Positions 1 through 9,023 of a stretch of DNA of 64,000 bases are shown piece after piece (the first letter of the stretch is position 1; each line of letters opens with the position of its first letter). Origin of the DNA: Mariniplasma anaerobium (lineage in GTDB: Bacteria; Bacillota_I; Bacilli_A; Acholeplasmatales; Acholeplasmataceae); contig NZ_AP024412.1 of assembly GCF_016865445.1 (NCBI RefSeq), forward strand, positions 620,001-684,000, read 5' to 3'. The position numbers and the translations under genes were made by a program. A model generated the notes under the pieces. It saw only the letters and a list, made by a program, of their open reading frames with translations, was not told where the DNA came from and made no database searches.

Positions 1-2
1 TT

Positions 3-83
3 GATATACCATTTTATGATGAAGATTTTAGGGAGGGGTTTCTCGAGGGTCAAGAGATGATCGAGGAATTGGGATTATATTAA
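3..83 (+). CDS. 3' end of an unidentified gene (partial)
   Basis: An open frame enters from the left edge and stops with TAA at 81-83, giving 26 residues that end in EELGLY. The peptide is acidic and soluble-looking. It is too short to assign to a family. The first codon is outside the window. It could also be chance, but nothing interrupts the frame. Confidence 0.45.
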   Translation, partial: DIPFYDEDFREGFLEGQEMIEELGLY

Positions 84-451
84 AAAACCCTGTCTTTAAT
101 CTAAGAAGGTTATAGGTCAGATAGATATGCAACAAGAAAAAAGTTTGAAACTGATTACAAATTCAATAAAACGTTCATTTTATAGTGAACTTAAAGAGTC
201 TTTTTTAGAATGCAATCGATCGATAGGGTCGGTTTTTTTTTAATTTGAAGTACATAAAATTTTTATAAGATCATCTAGATATCCATTACTGCATCTACAT
301 AAGTGAATATTCTCATATTATAAAACGTTATAAAAGATCCAAAACTCAAGGAATCATCATAAATGCTTAATATTGAATAAAATTTGAAATAGATTAGACA
401 TTTATACATGCTATAATAAATATAGATTGTATATCTATTTAGGGGGATTTA
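84..451. other. AT-rich intergenic stretch with no convincing gene
   Basis: About 370 bases without a recognisable gene. A 38-codon frame (ATG at 127) ends in a poly-T run near 240 and resembles nothing I know. A T-tract after gggtcgg (about 225-241) looks like a terminator tail, but I cannot draw a good stem for it. The region leads into the ribosome-binding site AGGGGGA of the macrodomain remnant. Confidence 0.4.
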
Positions 452-570
452 ATGTCTTTTCAAATCATAAGAAGAGATATAACAATAATAAAAGTTGATG
501 CTATTGTAAACTCAGTAAATGATAATATAGCAATTGGAATGGTGTTAATCTTGCAATTCACAAAGCTTAA
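452..570 (+). pseudogene. Frameshifted macrodomain (ADP-ribose-binding) remnant
   Basis: From ATG 452, after the ribosome-binding site AGGGGGA at 441-447, the frame reads like the start of a macrodomain: an F-I-I-R-R-D-I-T strand, then V-D-A-I-V-N, the family signature for the ADP-ribose pocket. The frame then breaks. From 541 a different frame reads GVNLAIHKA followed by a stop, which is the next macrodomain motif (family form GGGGV-x-x-A-I-H-x-A-A-G). A small indel near 527-541 has therefore destroyed the gene, and the rest of the roughly 150-residue domain is missing. The original frame runs on meaninglessly to 610. Macrodomain proteins remove or bind ADP-ribose and are frequent in defence islands. 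The identification is firm for the motifs seen. No function is expected to remain. Confidence 0.75.
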
Positions 571-869
571 ATTAGGTTCTTTTTGTTCTAGTAGACCATT
601 CATGATATAATTGTTTTAATTAACAAGCGTTTTAAGTATATATTTTCTTTTATACAAATGTGGGGAAAAATGGTAACAATCAATATTAAAAAAACCATAA
701 GTTTCTATTCTATTTTGAGACATTTTATGGAGAAAAGCAAGATCAATAAGAGATGTTTTGTATATTTTAAAAAAATTAAGTGAATGTATTCGAGAAAGTA
801 TTAGTTTTTAATAAATAATCATAATAATTATAAAATATTATTTTCAATATAATTTTAAGGAGGAGTCTT
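571..869. other. Degraded spacer before the restriction-modification operon
   Basis: About 300 AT-rich bases with no open frame of note. It probably contains decayed coding sequence downstream of the macrodomain remnant, and the promoter of the methyltransferase operon. No confident -35/-10 pair is visible. It ends with the strong ribosome-binding site AAGGAGG at about 857-863. Confidence 0.4.
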
Positions 870-2048
870 ATGGCATTTACTTTTATCGATTTATTCTCGG
901 GAATAGGTGGATTTCATATAGCATTAAAAAAACTTGGTGGAGAGTGTGTTTTTGCTTCTGAAATCGATCAAAATGCCGTAGAGGTGTATAAGAATAATTT
1001 CCAAATGGAAGTTCATGGGGATATCACAAAAATAGATTTGAATAAAATTCCATACGCTGATCTTCTTGCAGGTGGATTTCCGTGCCAATCTTTTTCAAAG
1101 GCAGGGTTGCAAAATGGATTTAATGACAACACAAAAGGAACCCTATTTTTCAACATCAAAGAAATACTTAGTCATTTTGTTAATAATCATAAACCAATAA
1201 AATATGTTTTGCTGGAAAATGTTAAGAATTTAACAACACATGATAAACAAGATACATGGAACACTATTATTCGAATTTTAAAAGAGTTAGGATACATCAT
1301 TCATGATTACCCAATGATAATGAGTCCTACAGATCTAGAGATACCAATACCTCAATCACGCGATCGAGTCTATATATATGGAATTCATGAAAGTTATAAT
1401 GTTAAATTGCCAAATATTGAGTTCACTAAAAAAAACAAAAATAATTCAAATTTGTTTGATAGTAATATATTAGAGATAGAAGTTGACCAACAATATAATT
1501 TAGATGACAACAAGGTAAAATTAATAGAAATGTGGCAAGAATTTTTAGATAATATTGAGTTCAAGCCATCCTTTCCTGTATGGGGGAATTATTTTCATTA
1601 TCCGTCTAATAACCCAGAACAGGCACCAGAATGGAAATTAAGAATAATTTCAAGAAATCAAGAATTTTATCAAGAATATAAGACATATATTGATAAATGG
1701 GCACAAAAATATGATTTTTGGAACTTAAAACCAACATTTCAAAAGTTAGAATGGCAGTGCCAAGAAGATTGTACACGGCTAAATGAAACGATATTACAAT
1801 TCAGGCCATCGGGTCTTAGAGCAAAAAGACCAACATTTATACCTGCTTTGGTAGCAATCTCTCAAATTCCTATTATATATTATCAAAATAATTATCGTAA
1901 ATTAACACCAAGAGAATGTGCGAGACTTCAAAGTTTTCCAGATTCATTCAAAATTTCCAACATTGATACACAGGCATATAAGCAATTTGGGAATACAGTT
2001 AATGTTGGAGTGGTTGAATACATTGCAAAAAGATTACTGGAGGTATAG
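870..2048 (+). CDS. DNA (cytosine-5-)-methyltransferase
   Basis: Transfers a methyl group from SAM to C5 of cytosine in a specific DNA site, the protective half of a restriction-modification system. Conserved m5C motifs appear in order: FIDLFSGIGGF (SAM binding, residues 5-15), GGFPCQSFS (68-76, with the catalytic Cys at 72), LLENV (114-118) and QSRDRV (162-167). Motifs IX-X lie at the C-terminus (RECARLQSFP and QFGNTV). The stretch between motifs VIII and IX, roughly residues 180-330, should hold the target-recognition region; its specificity cannot be read from sequence. At 392 residues the length is normal. AAGGAGG sits just upstream of ATG 870. Only 2 bases separate it from the next gene, so it heads a four-gene operon with an ATPase, a helicase-like protein and a nuclease. 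Confidence 0.95.
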   Translation: MAFTFIDLFSGIGGFHIALKKLGGECVFASEIDQNAVEVYKNNFQMEVHGDITKIDLNKIPYADLLAGGFPCQSFSKAGLQNGFNDNTKGTLFFNIKEILSHFVNNHKPIKYVLLENVKNLTTHDKQDTWNTIIRILKELGYIIHDYPMIMSPTDLEIPIPQSRDRVYIYGIHESYNVKLPNIEFTKKNKNNSNLFDSNILEIEVDQQYNLDDNKVKLIEMWQEFLDNIEFKPSFPVWGNYFHYPSNNPEQAPEWKLRIISRNQEFYQEYKTYIDKWAQKYDFWNLKPTFQKLEWQCQEDCTRLNETILQFRPSGLRAKRPTFIPALVAISQIPIIYYQNNYRKLTPRECARLQSFPDSFKISNIDTQAYKQFGNTVNVGVVEYIAKRLLEV

Positions 2049-2050
2049 AC

Positions 2051-4111
2051 ATGGTACGCGACATAGAAAAAATATTAAGTATGTTTAATATAATCTATAA
2101 AAAGACAGCTGAATACTTTTATATTGACGGTCATAATTATTACATCACTTTTGCAAGCGAAGTCAACAATGAACCTGATAATTTACGGATACAAGTCGGA
2201 AATAAAGTGATGCAATCATTAATTAGATTATATTTAGGAAATGAAGAGGAAAAACCTATACTTTGGGTATTATACCCTGAACAAACTTCATGTTTAGTTG
2301 CAGAATTTTCAGAATCGCTAGAAGATGAAAACCTACTCAATGGCAACAAAAGTTTAAAATTTAAAAAGAGTGACTTTGGAGAGCCTGGTTCTGTAAATTT
2401 CAGCAGTATGCAATATAAGGCAAGATTATTTCACTTATTTAATAGGGTTGATAAAGTTGATATGGATACTACTATTAATATTCAACCAGAGTCAGATATT
2501 TATAGTTATTTCAAAAATTTTAGTTACAAAGTATGGAATGCCTTAGGTGAATTTGTTGATAATTCTACAGCAAGTTATTTTGAAAAAAATCATCAAGAAA
2601 TTCTAAATGGACTAGAATCGTTTGATACATTACAAATATATATTGATTATGATAAATCTAATCACTTAATAACAATAAAAGATAATGCTTTTGGTATGGA
2701 ATTGGGTGACTTTAAACGTGCTTTCAGATTGAAAGATGCTCCGATCGATAAGAGTGGCAGAAACGAGTTTGGCATGGGATTAAAAACTGCTGCTTTTTGG
2801 TTTGGGAAATGTTTAACTGTTGAATCTACTGAGTATGGTAGTTCAAATAAGTATCGACTGACTTTAGACACTGATGTTTTGGATGCTATTAAACCAAAAG
2901 AGATGAAAATTAAAAAAAGCAAAGTACCGGAATCGATACATGGAACTACAATAATTATTTCTAAAATTTACCAAGATAGAGAAATAACGGGTGGTAGAAC
3001 AATTGGTAGAATAATCAAAGAATTGAGCACCATATACAGACGAGATATTTTGGGAGTCAATTCTAAAGATAAAGATCGTCCAGTAAAAATATATTTTAAT
3101 GGTAAAGAACTAGAAGCAGAGACACAAAAGTATTCAACAATTTTCAAGAAAATGTTCATATATCTTAAAGAATTCAGAAATAAGAACCAAGAATATGAGT
3201 TTTTGATAAATTTAAATAGTAAACACACTTTATACAAAAAAGAAAAGTTCCATGTAGAACATAATGGAGTATTTCATCATATCAGAGTAATTATTGGCTT
3301 TTTGAATAATACTGGAGCTTCTAATGCTGGTTTAGTGTTATACAGACGAGGCAGAGTTATAGAAGGACGAGTTGGAGAATTCTTAAAACCAGATATTATT
3401 TTTGGTGCACCCAACTCATTTGAATCCCAAAGATTATTTGGTGAGGTTGATTTAGATGATATTCCAGTAACGCAATCCAAAGATAGTTTTTCATGGTCAG
3501 AGGATCTTCAAGAAAAAGTTTTTAAAGCTATTAATGAAAGAATTCTAGATTTGAAATACATAATTCAAAAATTCAATAAAAATGATAGATTACCTGAAGG
3601 ATTTGAAGTGAAAAATTCTGATCCAACAGCGGTTATTAAAGAGATTAATAATGAACAGATTGCGAAGACGTCAGAGGAACTTGAAAGCATTGATAAATAT
3701 CATAAAGATAATCAAATTCAAGGGATTATTGAAAAAGAACTTATTTCAAATCATAAATCTATAAATAATGAAGAAGCAGAAAAAATATTAGAGTCCAAAA
3801 CTATAGAAAAAGCATCAGAAGAGATTTTTAAATTTGACGGAATTAAATACAAAGTACTATTCACTAATTCTGGTAATTTCATCTCAGTTTCTAATCCGCA
3901 AGAAGATGAGCAAAAAATTTGTGATAAAGTGGTTAGAATTAATATTGTTCACGATTTGTTTGCGAAATTTTCAAATAATCAAGACTTTAAATATATTATT
4001 ACTAATATAGCGCTTGCAATTGTTACTTCAGAGGTTAATTTAGGAGAAGAGCATATTATTATTCTTAGATTCAGAAGTCTTATAAATAAATTTATTTCGA
4101 ATAGAGGTTGA
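2051..4111 (+). CDS. MORC-like GHKL ATPase of the R-M operon
   Basis: A 686-residue ATPase of the GHKL fold (the MutL/Hsp90/histidine kinase superfamily). The N box reads ALGEFVDNS (about 165-173), close to the ELVDN box of eukaryotic MORC proteins. The G1 box is DNAFGM (about 211-216) and the G2 box GRNEFGMGLKT (about 236-246). A lower-scoring central part (about 280-500) would correspond to the S5-like transducer domain. The C-terminal 180 residues are unassigned. ATP binding probably drives dimer clamping on DNA, as in MutL and MORC proteins. Genes of this type beside Z1 ATPases, cytosine methylases and nucleases have been predicted to form restriction systems (work of Iyer, Abhiman and Aravind on prokaryotic MORC relatives). 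GGAGGT precedes the ATG, with 2 bases between it and the methylase gene. The family call is solid; its mechanism in restriction is inference. Confidence 0.85.
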   Translation: MVRDIEKILSMFNIIYKKTAEYFYIDGHNYYITFASEVNNEPDNLRIQVGNKVMQSLIRLYLGNEEEKPILWVLYPEQTSCLVAEFSESLEDENLLNGNKSLKFKKSDFGEPGSVNFSSMQYKARLFHLFNRVDKVDMDTTINIQPESDIYSYFKNFSYKVWNALGEFVDNSTASYFEKNHQEILNGLESFDTLQIYIDYDKSNHLITIKDNAFGMELGDFKRAFRLKDAPIDKSGRNEFGMGLKTAAFWFGKCLTVESTEYGSSNKYRLTLDTDVLDAIKPKEMKIKKSKVPESIHGTTIIISKIYQDREITGGRTIGRIIKELSTIYRRDILGVNSKDKDRPVKIYFNGKELEAETQKYSTIFKKMFIYLKEFRNKNQEYEFLINLNSKHTLYKKEKFHVEHNGVFHHIRVIIGFLNNTGASNAGLVLYRRGRVIEGRVGEFLKPDIIFGAPNSFESQRLFGEVDLDDIPVTQSKDSFSWSEDLQEKVFKAINERILDLKYIIQKFNKNDRLPEGFEVKNSDPTAVIKEINNEQIAKTSEELESIDKYHKDNQIQGIIEKELISNHKSINNEEAEKILESKTIEKASEEIFKFDGIKYKVLFTNSGNFISVSNPQEDEQKICDKVVRINIVHDLFAKFSNNQDFKYIITNIALAIVTSEVNLGEEHIIILRFRSLINKFISNRG

Positions 4112-4116
4112 TTTAG

Positions 4117-6291
4117 ATGAATGAAATGTTACCCGTAATAGATTCATATTCAGTTGCTCAAGTAACCAAAGGAAAAATACTTGGTAATTTTATAAGAGAT
4201 AACCTTGAAGGGAAGATCTATGAGTATCAAAAAATTGTAGATTCGGCAATGAATACTATATCTCGATTTACTCTGTCGAACGATGAAGAAACTAAATATA
4301 CGAAAAGTGGTTTAGCTTTTGGGAGAGTTCAATCCGGAAAAACAACTTATTTTCTTTGTACCGCAGCTTGCGCAATAGATAATGGTTTTGATTTAGTTAT
4401 ATTTTTATCCGGAGTAACAACAAATTTGCTTATTCAGAATAAAAAAAGATTGCAAAAAGCGTTTAGACTTTCAAGGAGAGATTTATTTTTCTATGACACT
4501 TCGAATATCAAAGATTCGGTATTAAATACAATTGATGATATAAAAAGTGTTTTCATGACGCTTAAAAATGAAAATGTAAATGGTGGAGTAATGATTTCGG
4601 TTTTAAAAGAAGATGACCACTTACTGAAGGTTTTTGAAATAGTTAAAGAATTTACTGATAAACGAATATTGATTATCGATGATGAAGGAGATCAATTCAC
4701 GCCTAATACTAAGGTAAATCAGCATAAAGAGAGCACTATATTTAAACTTGTTAAAGAAATAACCGAGATAAGTAAAAAAATTTCATTGTTGAGCGTTACA
4801 GCAACACCTCAAGCCAACGTTTTTATTAATAAATTTAATCATCTAGCACCTGAATTTGTAGAATTGGTAGAACCAGGGAAAGGTTATTGCGGCTTAGAGA
4901 CTTTCCATTCTAATGATGAATATATATCATTTGTAACCGGAAACAAAAAGCAGTATGAGGAAGAATTAAGAAAAGCGTTAATCTATTATATGTTTACAGT
5001 ATATGAGACCGAGTTTCATAATACTGAAAAATACAAAAACAATAAAAACTGGATGTTAATCCATAACTCACATTTGAAGTCTGTGCACATAAAGGATTAC
5101 AAAGAACTAAGCACTATTTTGGAAACCGATTTAAGAGAAGTAGCTAATTATTATAAATTTGGTACATTGGATGTTATGGTCGAAAAGATTACTAATTATA
5201 TTCGCAGATATTATGTAGAGTTTCAAATAGAGGAAAAGTTTGGTTTTAAATGCGAGGACTTTCTTTTGGGATTTAACGATGTACTAGCATGTTTTTATAA
5301 TAGCGAAATAGATGTAAACAATATTTCAATTATTAATTCAGACGAACAACTAGAATACGAAGATTTTCAAAAAAGCAAATGTGGAATATTAATTGGGGGT
5401 AACATGTTAGGTCGTGGTATTACCATTATAGACTTAACTGTTTCATTCATCACTCGAGATAGAATTGATGGCAGAGGTAACATTGATACAATTTTACAAA
5501 GAGCAAGATGGTTTGGTTATCGTGAGAAAATCTTGAAATTAATAAAAATATTTACAACTGGGGGAATACAAAAAGAATTTAATGGAATATATCATCATGA
5601 TACATCGTTGTATGATGAAATTAAGTACTGTATTGAAAACAATATTGATTTAAGAGAGAGTAAATTACCAGTAAAAATTAGTGATAAATTAGATTTAACT
5701 AGAAGAAATGTAATTTTAAAAGGGTCGCTAAAAAGAAGCAATACTTCAAATTTTATGCAACAGAGAAAATTTGCATATTTGTCTGATTATAAAATACATG
5801 ATAATATAAATAACAAAATTTATAAATTTTTAAAAAAGCAAAAATTTGAAAAAACTATTAAAGATATTCCAGTTTATGATGTAGAATCTTCGGAATTTTA
5901 TAGAATATTGAAAGATTATATTGATAATCCAGAGATCTATATTATTAATGAACGATTATATGAAAGTCTGATTATCCTATTTAATTCTGCAAAAAGGATT
6001 AAATTAATTCTTATGAAAAACCTCTATGATGATAGTAAGGGATATACTCTATCTAGAGATAGTGTTTTTACGGATAGATCAGTTTACTCAGGAAATGTAC
6101 TTAGTGGTGCTTCACAATCTGGAGATTATTTAGGTGATTTATATCATTTTAGTGAGTTTGATCATGTTCAAATACACTTCACAAAAATAAAAGATACAAA
6201 AGGTGTTGAATTGTACGGAGGAAACAAGATACTGTTTTTAGCAATAAACAACACAAAAATAAAGCCGCAAGGATTTATTCAGAGGGTATAA
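4117..6291 (+). CDS. Z1-domain helicase-like ATPase of the R-M operon
   Basis: A 724-residue superfamily-2-like ATPase with the Z1 domain. Walker A is the characteristic GRVQSGKT (69-76). Walker B is LIIDDEGD (about 185-192). Motif III reads SVTATPQAN (about 226-234), and the motif VI arginine-finger region reads QRARWFGYR (about 461-469). All are diagnostic of the Z1 family found in restriction systems. It presumably translocates along or remodels DNA for the nuclease encoded next. The start is ATG 4117 after GAGGTT. Gaps of 5 and 3 bases to its neighbours indicate co-transcription. No nuclease motif is evident within this protein itself. Confidence 0.9.
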   Translation: MNEMLPVIDSYSVAQVTKGKILGNFIRDNLEGKIYEYQKIVDSAMNTISRFTLSNDEETKYTKSGLAFGRVQSGKTTYFLCTAACAIDNGFDLVIFLSGVTTNLLIQNKKRLQKAFRLSRRDLFFYDTSNIKDSVLNTIDDIKSVFMTLKNENVNGGVMISVLKEDDHLLKVFEIVKEFTDKRILIIDDEGDQFTPNTKVNQHKESTIFKLVKEITEISKKISLLSVTATPQANVFINKFNHLAPEFVELVEPGKGYCGLETFHSNDEYISFVTGNKKQYEEELRKALIYYMFTVYETEFHNTEKYKNNKNWMLIHNSHLKSVHIKDYKELSTILETDLREVANYYKFGTLDVMVEKITNYIRRYYVEFQIEEKFGFKCEDFLLGFNDVLACFYNSEIDVNNISIINSDEQLEYEDFQKSKCGILIGGNMLGRGITIIDLTVSFITRDRIDGRGNIDTILQRARWFGYREKILKLIKIFTTGGIQKEFNGIYHHDTSLYDEIKYCIENNIDLRESKLPVKISDKLDLTRRNVILKGSLKRSNTSNFMQQRKFAYLSDYKIHDNINNKIYKFLKKQKFEKTIKDIPVYDVESSEFYRILKDYIDNPEIYIINERLYESLIILFNSAKRIKLILMKNLYDDSKGYTLSRDSVFTDRSVYSGNVLSGASQSGDYLGDLYHFSEFDHVQIHFTKIKDTKGVELYGGNKILFLAINNTKIKPQGFIQRV

Positions 6292-6294
6292 TAC

Positions 6295-7179
6295 ATGGAC
6301 AATAAGAAATTAGTTAATAAATATTTTGAGACAATAGCTGAAGATGATAAAATGATCAAATTACTTCTTGAAACAGAAAATTATTCAATTGGGAAACGAA
6401 AGAGTAATATTTGTTTTATTGTGAAATCTGATGGTGGTCAAAATAGAAGATTTAAAAATGGCGACATGAGTATATCAATTAATTCTAGATATATTGTTTC
6501 CGGTGTTGAAGGATTGTATTCTATTATTTTTTACCATAATGAAGAGGAAAAAAAAATAGAAATTTTTATTGATGCTCTTGTTAGTTTTGCAAGTACAAAT
6601 ACAGTGAAATCTGATGATTTATTAACTCTCTATAATGAGATTTCAGAAGTATTTAAAAAAATTGATTTTGACTATAATAAGTTTATAGGAAATATTGGTG
6701 AATTATTATTTATTAAACATATATACGATTACCATAAAATTAACATGGTGAATTATTACAAAGGTTCAGATCTACATTTGGTGGACTTTGAATATAAGGA
6801 TATTAATTTTGAAATAAAAACTTCAATATCAGATCAGAGAAAACATCACATAAACAATGATCAATTGATAGGGAATGGATATCTTTGTTCCGTATTAGTA
6901 AAAGAACAAAATAATGGCATGTCTATTGAGGAAATTTATAATAATATTAAAAGTTTGTTCATTTGTTTCCCCTCTAAAAAAGCGTATTTTGAGAACTATT
7001 TGTTGAGCGTTCCAATTAATTATTCAAATCTAAAGGTTAATACTTCTGTAGAAAAAATTAGATTCTATTCATTCTTAAGCATTCCTAAGTTTGTTAATTA
7101 CCACGAAGCTATTAGCAACATAAGATTTATTTGCAATTTATCAAATTTGACTTTTGTAACTATTGAAGCATTGTTTTAA
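6295..7179 (+). CDS. PD-(D/E)XK nuclease-like protein, DUF4420 type
   Basis: A 294-residue protein resembling the PD-(D/E)XK motif family DUF4420, which accompanies Z1 and MORC-like proteins. A conserved acidic helix IGNIGELLF (about 132-140) is followed by the acidic patch DLHLVDFEY and the catalytic-type E-x-K in NFEIKTS (about 171-177). The R-x-H-x-I-x-N-x-Q-L stretch after that strand is also typical of this group. It is the likely cutting subunit of the system. Ribosome-binding site GAGGGTA lies before ATG 6295, and it is last in the operon. The assignment rests on motif pattern and context. Confidence 0.75.
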   Translation: MDNKKLVNKYFETIAEDDKMIKLLLETENYSIGKRKSNICFIVKSDGGQNRRFKNGDMSISINSRYIVSGVEGLYSIIFYHNEEEKKIEIFIDALVSFASTNTVKSDDLLTLYNEISEVFKKIDFDYNKFIGNIGELLFIKHIYDYHKINMVNYYKGSDLHLVDFEYKDINFEIKTSISDQRKHHINNDQLIGNGYLCSVLVKEQNNGMSIEEIYNNIKSLFICFPSKKAYFENYLLSVPINYSNLKVNTSVEKIRFYSFLSIPKFVNYHEAISNIRFICNLSNLTFVTIEALF

Positions 7180-7194
7180 TATTATGCACTGCTA

Positions 7195-7455
7195 TGAATA
7201 AGTGGACACGTCCCCCCTACCTGAAGGTATTAAATATAGTATAATAATACAGAGGAGTTTATATTGTGGTTAATCAGTACAGTGTAGACTTTAAGTTAAA
7301 AATAGTAAAATTATTCTTAATGAACACATAAGTAAGCACGAAATAGAAAGAACACATAAAGTGGCCATGAAAACTCAAAGAGATTAGGTTTGGTACATAA
7401 GCGAATTCATGATTTACCACTATTACGTGTTTACATGAATTTAAAAAATTATTAA
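7195..7455 (+). mobile_element. Insertion-sequence remnant (IS3-like orfA fragment)
   Basis: From GTG 7266, preceded by CAGAGGAG, a frame reads N-Q-Y-S-V-D-F-K-L-K-I-V-K-L-F-L. This is the conserved opening of IS3-type OrfA transposases (K-Y-S-x-E-F-K-x-K-I-V). It stops at 7331, while an overlapping frame from 7319 continues (NEHISKHEIERTHKVAMK) to a stop at 7387, so the gene is frameshifted and truncated. The upstream AGTGGACACGTCCCCCC (7201-7217) looks like an IS terminal end, and TATAAT lies near 7240. No second end or DDE domain is present. It marks the right border of the defence island. The family level is tentative. Confidence 0.6.
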
Positions 7456-7504
7456 AAACCAACTAAGATAAATTATATAAATTATTATAGAAAGGAATAA
7501 AAAA

Positions 7505-7747
7505 ATGGCAAGAATAAGTAAATTAAATGTAACTAATGAATATTATGTAGCACGTAATGGTGTCACTCAATGTACAGCTGAACTAAACGTCTATAAGAAT
7601 GAAGGTGAAAGATTGGTGCGTTTACAAACATTTGGAAGCAATTCACGACAAGATAAGGGTAAACAAAGCCAAGTATTACATATTGATAAAGAAATAGCAG
7701 AAGAGTTAATTAAAGCATTACAATCCGCATTTGATATTATAAAATAA
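7505..7747 (+). CDS. Small protein of unknown function (80 aa)
   Basis: A short soluble protein that I cannot assign. The N-terminal half looks like beta strands (ISKLNVTNEYYVARNGV, TAELNVYKNEGERLVRLQTF). A polar loop with NSRQDKGKQSQ follows, and then a C-terminal helix (KEIAEELIKALQSAFDII). The basic loop and helix could suit nucleic-acid binding, but that is a guess. GAAAGGA precedes ATG 7505. It stands alone between the IS remnant and the YcaQ-like gene. Confidence 0.65.
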   Translation: MARISKLNVTNEYYVARNGVTQCTAELNVYKNEGERLVRLQTFGSNSRQDKGKQSQVLHIDKEIAEELIKALQSAFDIIK

Positions 7748-7800
7748 GTAATTAAAACAATACTTTTCATAATAATATTTAAGTACAAATGAGGTATACA

Positions 7801-8961
7801 ATGATCTATTGGACTAAAGAACAAGTTAAAGCATATCTAGTTAACTATCATATGATAAACACAAAACATCATTACACAATTAATGATGTTTTTGATCGTC
7901 TTAAATCCATTCAATATGATCCATTAAATGTTGTTGGAACTAATCCTGAATTAGTTCTACAATCAAGAGTTTATCATTTCAAAAAAGAAATGTTATATGA
8001 TGCCCTATACAAAGATAGAACTTTAATTGATGGATGGGATAAACAAATGTGTATTTATCAAACAAAAGATTTTGATAAATTTAATCTCGTCAGAGAACAT
8101 AGAGCTAAAAGCGAAATAAAATCAGCAAAACACTACCTAGATTTAGAGTTTGAACATATTATTGATGACGTCTATGGCATAATAGATAAAGATGGGCCTA
8201 TTTTATCTTCAAAGATAAAACTAGGAGAAACTAAAGAACATAAATGGGGTCATACAAAAGCCTCATCTGCTGCAATCAGCTATTTATTTCATAAAGGCTC
8301 TATTGGTATTGAAAGTAGAAATAATACACAAAAGAAATATCATGTACTAGAAAAACTTCATCCAGAGATAAAAAATGAAAATCCATTTTTAACAAAAGAA
8401 GCATTTATAGAATTTTATTTATACAGAAGAATACAATCGATGGGTTTAGTCTGGAATAAAAGTAGTGTTGCTTTCAGTGGATTACATATATATTTAAAGA
8501 AATCTAGAGATCAATTTTTAAAAATACTTTTAGATAAAGATTTAATAGAAGAAGTAACAATAAACGACATGAATGAGAAATTCTACATTCCAAAAATTGC
8601 GCTCAGATATCCTATTGATATTAAAGATCAAATATCTATACTAGCACCACTTGATAATATGATTTGGGATAGAGCATTAGTGAGTAAGATTTTTGATTTT
8701 GATTATACTTGGGAGGTATATGTTCCAAAAGATAAAAGAAAGTATGGATATTATGTCCTACCCATGATAAAAGGCTCACATATCATAGGTAGAATTGAAT
8801 TTGATAAACAAAGAGGTAAATTGCCTCTAAGTATCATTAATATCTGGTTAGAACCTAATATCAAGCTAAATAAGGCATTACAAACTAAAATTGATGAAGC
8901 ATTAAAAAGGTTTGCAAATTATTTACAAACTGATGAAATAAACTTCTATAAAAATAAATAA
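7801..8961 (+). CDS. YcaQ/AlkX-like winged-helix DNA-repair protein
   Basis: About 386 residues resembling the winged-helix family that includes the DNA-crosslink glycosylases YcaQ and AlkZ. Supporting signs are the N-terminal helix-turn-helix region (EQVKAYLVNYHMI), the IQYDPLNVV segment that corresponds to the catalytic Q-x-D of the family, the W-D-K-Q-M-C segment, and the C-terminal APLDNMIWDR motif shared by family members. If active it would unhook interstrand crosslinks or excise alkylated bases. The start is set at ATG 7801 because GAGG at 7791-7794 is its ribosome-binding site; the ATG at 7789 overlaps that site and is unlikely. It stands as its own unit. Confidence 0.75.
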   Translation: MIYWTKEQVKAYLVNYHMINTKHHYTINDVFDRLKSIQYDPLNVVGTNPELVLQSRVYHFKKEMLYDALYKDRTLIDGWDKQMCIYQTKDFDKFNLVREHRAKSEIKSAKHYLDLEFEHIIDDVYGIIDKDGPILSSKIKLGETKEHKWGHTKASSAAISYLFHKGSIGIESRNNTQKKYHVLEKLHPEIKNENPFLTKEAFIEFYLYRRIQSMGLVWNKSSVAFSGLHIYLKKSRDQFLKILLDKDLIEEVTINDMNEKFYIPKIALRYPIDIKDQISILAPLDNMIWDRALVSKIFDFDYTWEVYVPKDKRKYGYYVLPMIKGSHIIGRIEFDKQRGKLPLSIINIWLEPNIKLNKALQTKIDEALKRFANYLQTDEINFYKNK

Positions 8962-8978
8962 TATATAATAGAACTACA

Positions 8979-8987
8979 TGATATAAT
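8979..8987 (+). promoter_or_regulatory. Extended -10 promoter of the ACT-domain gene
   Basis: TGATATAAT, an extended -10 (TG-n-TATAAT), lies 37 bases before the ACT gene start. No clear -35 is seen, as is common for extended -10 promoters. The same 9-mer recurs before three other genes in the window. Confidence 0.55.
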
Positions 8988-9023
8988 AACAATAAAAAAT
9001 AAAGATAGATGAAGGTGGTTGCG

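Noticed and set aside
127-243. A 38-residue frame before the macrodomain remnant
   Set aside because: No ribosome-binding site, no recognisable sequence, and it ends inside a poly-T tract.
7274-7462. A 62-residue minus-strand frame
   Set aside because: It lies opposite the IS remnant, has no ribosome-binding site and resembles nothing known.
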